A stretch of DNA of 8,819 nucleotides. It comes from an uncultured Opitutia bacterium. GTDB taxonomy: Bacteria > Verrucomicrobiota > Verrucomicrobiia > Opitutales > UBA953. Under the pieces are notes generated by a model, which was given only the letters and a program-made list of their open reading frames with translations, did not search any database and was not told where the DNA came from. Positions 7,247 to 8,819 of the stretch are shown here, piece by piece; positions within the stretch are counted from its first letter, which is position 1; each line of letters begins with the position of its first letter. The DNA lies in contig CAIVYX010000208.1 in assembly GCA_903910245.1 (NCBI GenBank), forward strand, positions 1-8,819, read 5' to 3'. Made by a program: the position numbers and the translations under genes.

Positions 7247-7998
7247 GCGCCGCGGCCGTGGCGGCCGAAGCGGGCGAGGATGAGCTTCCGGGCCTCGGGG
7301 TCCCAATCGAAGTAGATGGACATGCAGGAGCGCGGGTTGAGGCCGTGCCCGAGGGTTACGTGCAGAGGGAAGAGCCGATACACCCCCTTATAGGTGGCGC
7401 TGTAGTCGGAGCCGTAACGGATCTTGGCGTTCTCGCCGATATCGCCGCCGAAGTGACTGAGGCCGGCCTGCTTACCCAAGAACTCGTCCGGCTTGAGGTC
7501 GTTGGTCGAGTCGGCCTTGAGTTTCGCAAACGCGACCAGGCCTGTAAGATAACGATCCAGGGTACCTTCGTGCTCGAAGACACACTCGGGGGCTTCGGCC
7601 AACGCCTCAGGCAGCACGATGATATGTTCGGCGAACTCAGGCTTCGCCATGTGCTCGGCCAGCACTTCGTTGGCCGGGCGATGGGGCTTTCCCGGCTTCG
7701 AAGACGCTGAGAGCTTCTCATGCAATGGCAGGATGACCTTCTGGCCGACGAGTTGTTTGCACAGCTTCATGGCTTCGCTGGATCGTCCGGAAGCCGCCCG
7801 CACCGTGAGATGCTGTTCCGAGGCGAGGTGGAAGTTGATCGTCGAGAGATCGGCGAGGAAGGTGATGACGGCAGCGGAAGCCTCCAGGGTCGTGCCGACC
7901 ATCTGGAAAGAACCTTTGGCTGTGTGCTTGATAATCTCCAGGAGCCTGCGGCCCGGGAGTTCGTAGCGGTAGTTGAGACTGAGCGCGTGGGGTTGCAT
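7243..7998 (-). CDS. Unrecognised 251-residue protein, first gene of the block
   Basis: I do not recognise this protein. Residues 1-95 appear mixed alpha/beta with little charge (for example VGTTLEASAAVITFLADLS, 34-52). Residues 96-110 are a basic, Pro/Lys/Ser-rich linker. Residues 111-180 are largely helical. The C-terminal part (about 190-248) has a strand-rich look: RYGSDYSATYKGVYRLFPLHVTLG in pieces, then CMSIYFDWD (225-233), then RKLILARFGRHG (237-248). A strand, polar turn, strand ending in GRHG-like residues recalls small C-terminal domains seen on proteins in bacterial defence islands, but I cannot name the family. There is no signal peptide and no membrane span. It lies 29 bases upstream of the helicase gene on the same strand and follows a divergent spacer, so it is probably the first cistron of the operon. 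It could be a sensor or an accessory subunit. High G/C third positions and uninterrupted length support it being real. Confidence 0.82.
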   Translation of the reverse strand: MQPHALSLNYRYELPGRRLLEIIKHTAKGSFQMVGTTLEASAAVITFLADLSTINFHLASEQHLTVRAASGRSSEAMKLCKQLVGQKVILPLHEKLSASSKPGKPHRPANEVLAEHMAKPEFAEHIIVLPEALAEAPECVFEHEGTLDRYLTGLVAFAKLKADSTNDLKPDEFLGKQAGLSHFGGDIGENAKIRYGSDYSATYKGVYRLFPLHVTLGHGLNPRSCMSIYFDWDPEARKLILARFGRHGRGA

Positions 7999-8085
7999 GT
8001 GCGATTGAGGAACTCCACTCTTCGTCCTTAGTTTCAGCCTACAAGAGAAACTCCACCGGCGGCTATTCGCGCCAGAGGCTCGGCA

Positions 8086-8109
8086 TGTCGCACGGAATGA
8101 CCTGCTAAG
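8086..8109 (+). repeat. Spacer direct repeat, copy A
   Basis: TGTCGCACG (8086-8094) followed after 8 bases by TGCTAAG (8103-8109). The same two blocks recur in copy B with 13 bases between them. Blocks are identical between copies. A possible operator for a regulator of the divergent genes. Confidence 0.4.
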
Positions 8110-8117
8110 ATGGAAGC

Positions 8118-8146
8118 CTTATAAATATAGCCCAAACCTCTGTCGC
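8118..8146 (-). promoter_or_regulatory. Candidate promoter for the leftward operon
   Basis: On the - strand GCGACA (8141-8146; four of six consensus -35 bases) and TATAAG (8118-8123; five of six -10 bases) are separated by exactly 17 bases. It would give a leader of roughly 110 bases before the ATG at 7998. The -35 box overlaps the first block of repeat copy B, which would suit repression. The same TATAAG box recurs upstream of the helicase and McrB genes. Confidence 0.45.
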
Positions 8147-8169
8147 ACGAATTGGCGGCAGGTGCTAAG
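8141..8169 (+). repeat. Spacer direct repeat, copy B
   Basis: TGTCGCACG (8141-8149) and TGCTAAG (8163-8169), the same two blocks as copy A, starting 55 bases downstream. It covers the -35 box of the leftward candidate promoter and ends just before the -35 box of the rightward one, so a bound protein could control both. Confidence 0.4.
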
Positions 8170-8170
8170 C

Positions 8171-8200
8171 TTGGTAATTTGGCTCTTTAATTGTAATAAT
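8171..8200 (+). promoter_or_regulatory. Candidate promoter for the rightward gene
   Basis: TTGGTA (8171-8176) and AATAAT (8195-8200) are 18 bases apart, each a moderate match to sigma70 consensus. Transcription would begin near 8207, leaving a leader of about 65 bases before the ATG at 8272. The sequence between holds no clear structure. Match by eye only. Confidence 0.35.
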
Positions 8201-8271
8201 GCCTACCCCTTCACCGTCCCCATGCATTAGGGATTTACCCGTAATACTAGCACCTTAATACCTACGGATAG

Positions 8272-8819
8272 ATGTCCACAAATCTCCCAGATTTCCATTA
8301 CCTGTCCGTTCTGCGCGGGCTGGAGCTGGAAGCCAGCCGGCTCAAGGGTGGCGCGAGCGATACGACGGAACGCCAGCCCGTAAACCGCCTAGTGCAGATC
8401 TTCGGCGTCGCCAAACGGAAGCTGGCGAAGGTACGCGTTTCGCAAGGCGAGAAAATCTCGCTGAACCTGAAGTTCTCCCGCGAAAACCAACGTGAGACCG
8501 AAGAAGCCATCATCAATAATTTGCGTCGCCTGACGGAAGAGCCTGAAGCCATCGGCGAATGGCCCCCGGTCATTCCGGTCAGCCGTATGGTCGAGCGCTT
8601 CACCGCGATGGCCATCGGCCTCCATTCCGAAAACCCGCGCGCGCCTTTCGCCGACAACGCGAAGGTGGCCTTCAAGGCGGCAGTGATCCCGGCCCTTGCC
8701 TGGAGCCTGATGATTCGCCTCTACGAACTGCCCGAAGAGCTCCGCGCGACCACCCAAACCAAACTGGTTGATCGCCTGCTCGACACTCAGGTCCCGAGCT
8801 CGACCGAGGTCAGCCTCGG
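8272..8819 (+). CDS. Unrecognised protein, 3' end beyond the window
   Basis: An open frame of 182 codons starts at ATG 8272 (an in-frame TAG directly precedes it) and runs to the window end with no stop. Third codon positions are strongly G/C, as expected for a real gene here. The overlapping opposite-strand frames in this stretch are its shadow. The protein begins MSTNLPDFHYLSVLRGLELE. Residues about 35-70 carry a basic, strand-like part (VAKRKLAKVRVSQGEKISLNLKF in pieces). Helical segments follow (about 70-90 and 105-115). A hydrophobic stretch lies near 130-150 (AFKAAVIPALAWSLMIRLYEL in pieces). I see no catalytic motif and recognise no family. It is divergent from the defence block, so it may be a neighbour outside the operon, or a divergently encoded regulator or component. 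Confidence 0.75.
   Translation, partial: MSTNLPDFHYLSVLRGLELEASRLKGGASDTTERQPVNRLVQIFGVAKRKLAKVRVSQGEKISLNLKFSRENQRETEEAIINNLRRLTEEPEAIGEWPPVIPVSRMVERFTAMAIGLHSENPRAPFADNAKVAFKAAVIPALAWSLMIRLYELPEELRATTQTKLVDRLLDTQVPSSTEVSL

Larger units (their letters stand above)
7999..8271. other. Divergent intergenic region
   Basis: This spacer between the leftward and rightward genes is more AT-rich in its right half (about 8115-8270) than the coding sequence around it. It contains one candidate promoter per direction and two copies of a two-block repeat. I see no tRNA, no CRISPR-like array and no strong terminator hairpin in it. Confidence 0.6.

Noticed and set aside
7243..7265. GC-rich hairpin at the end of the 251-residue protein gene as a terminator
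   Set aside because: The stem is only about 5 bases and lies within the last codons. The following tract is mixed rather than T-rich, and the next gene begins 29 bases later.
7999..8271. CRISPR array, tRNA or integrase attachment site in the spacer
   Set aside because: Only two imperfectly spaced repeat blocks are present, with no tRNA fold and no integrase gene in the window.
8298..8757. Long open frames on the - strand opposite the rightward gene
   Set aside because: They are shadows of the uninterrupted + strand frame from 8272, which has G/C-rich third positions. Their translations are Arg/Ser-rich with no motifs.

Overview
The window is a dense, one-direction gene block of the kind found in anti-phage defence islands. 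Base composition looks moderately GC-rich by eye, and third codon positions favour G/C. Promoter-like boxes are sigma70-like and Shine-Dalgarno sites are weak or absent. A Gram-negative-type bacterium is likely. A Verrucomicrobia-like lineage is possible, but I see nothing diagnostic.

Right part (8272-8819, + strand): the 5' part of an unrecognised gene that runs off the window and diverges from the rest. Middle spacer (7999-8271): a 273-base divergent intergenic region with one candidate promoter per direction and a two-part direct repeat, one copy of which overlaps the leftward -35 box.

Left part (7998 down to 11, all on the - strand), in order of transcription: (1) an unrecognised 251-residue protein; (2) an 847-residue superfamily 1 helicase of the UPF1/COG1112 type with a complete motif set; (3) a 387-residue unrecognised protein with a probable N-terminal winged helix, whose start overlaps the helicase stop by 8 bases; (4) a 371-residue phospholipase D-fold protein with one intact and one degenerate catalytic half, 1 base after gene 3; (5) after a 79-base gap with hairpins, a 768-residue McrB-type AAA+ motor with extra N-terminal modules, including a probable EVE modified-base reader. 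An ATG lies 7 bases past the McrB stop, at the very edge of the window, and probably opens mcrC.

Interpretation (inference): helicase plus phospholipase D nuclease is the core pair of Mokosh-type defence, and McrB (with presumed McrC) is the core of type IV, modification-dependent restriction. They are packed here in one probable operon with two unrecognised proteins. A 21-base element (18 of 21 positions identical) lies upstream of both the helicase and McrB genes, which suggests the two modules are co-regulated. McrBC-related loci that also carry UPF1-like helicases and phospholipase D nucleases have been described (the CoCoNuT group, from memory). This locus could be a relative of those, a Mokosh variant with accessory subunits, or a new combination.
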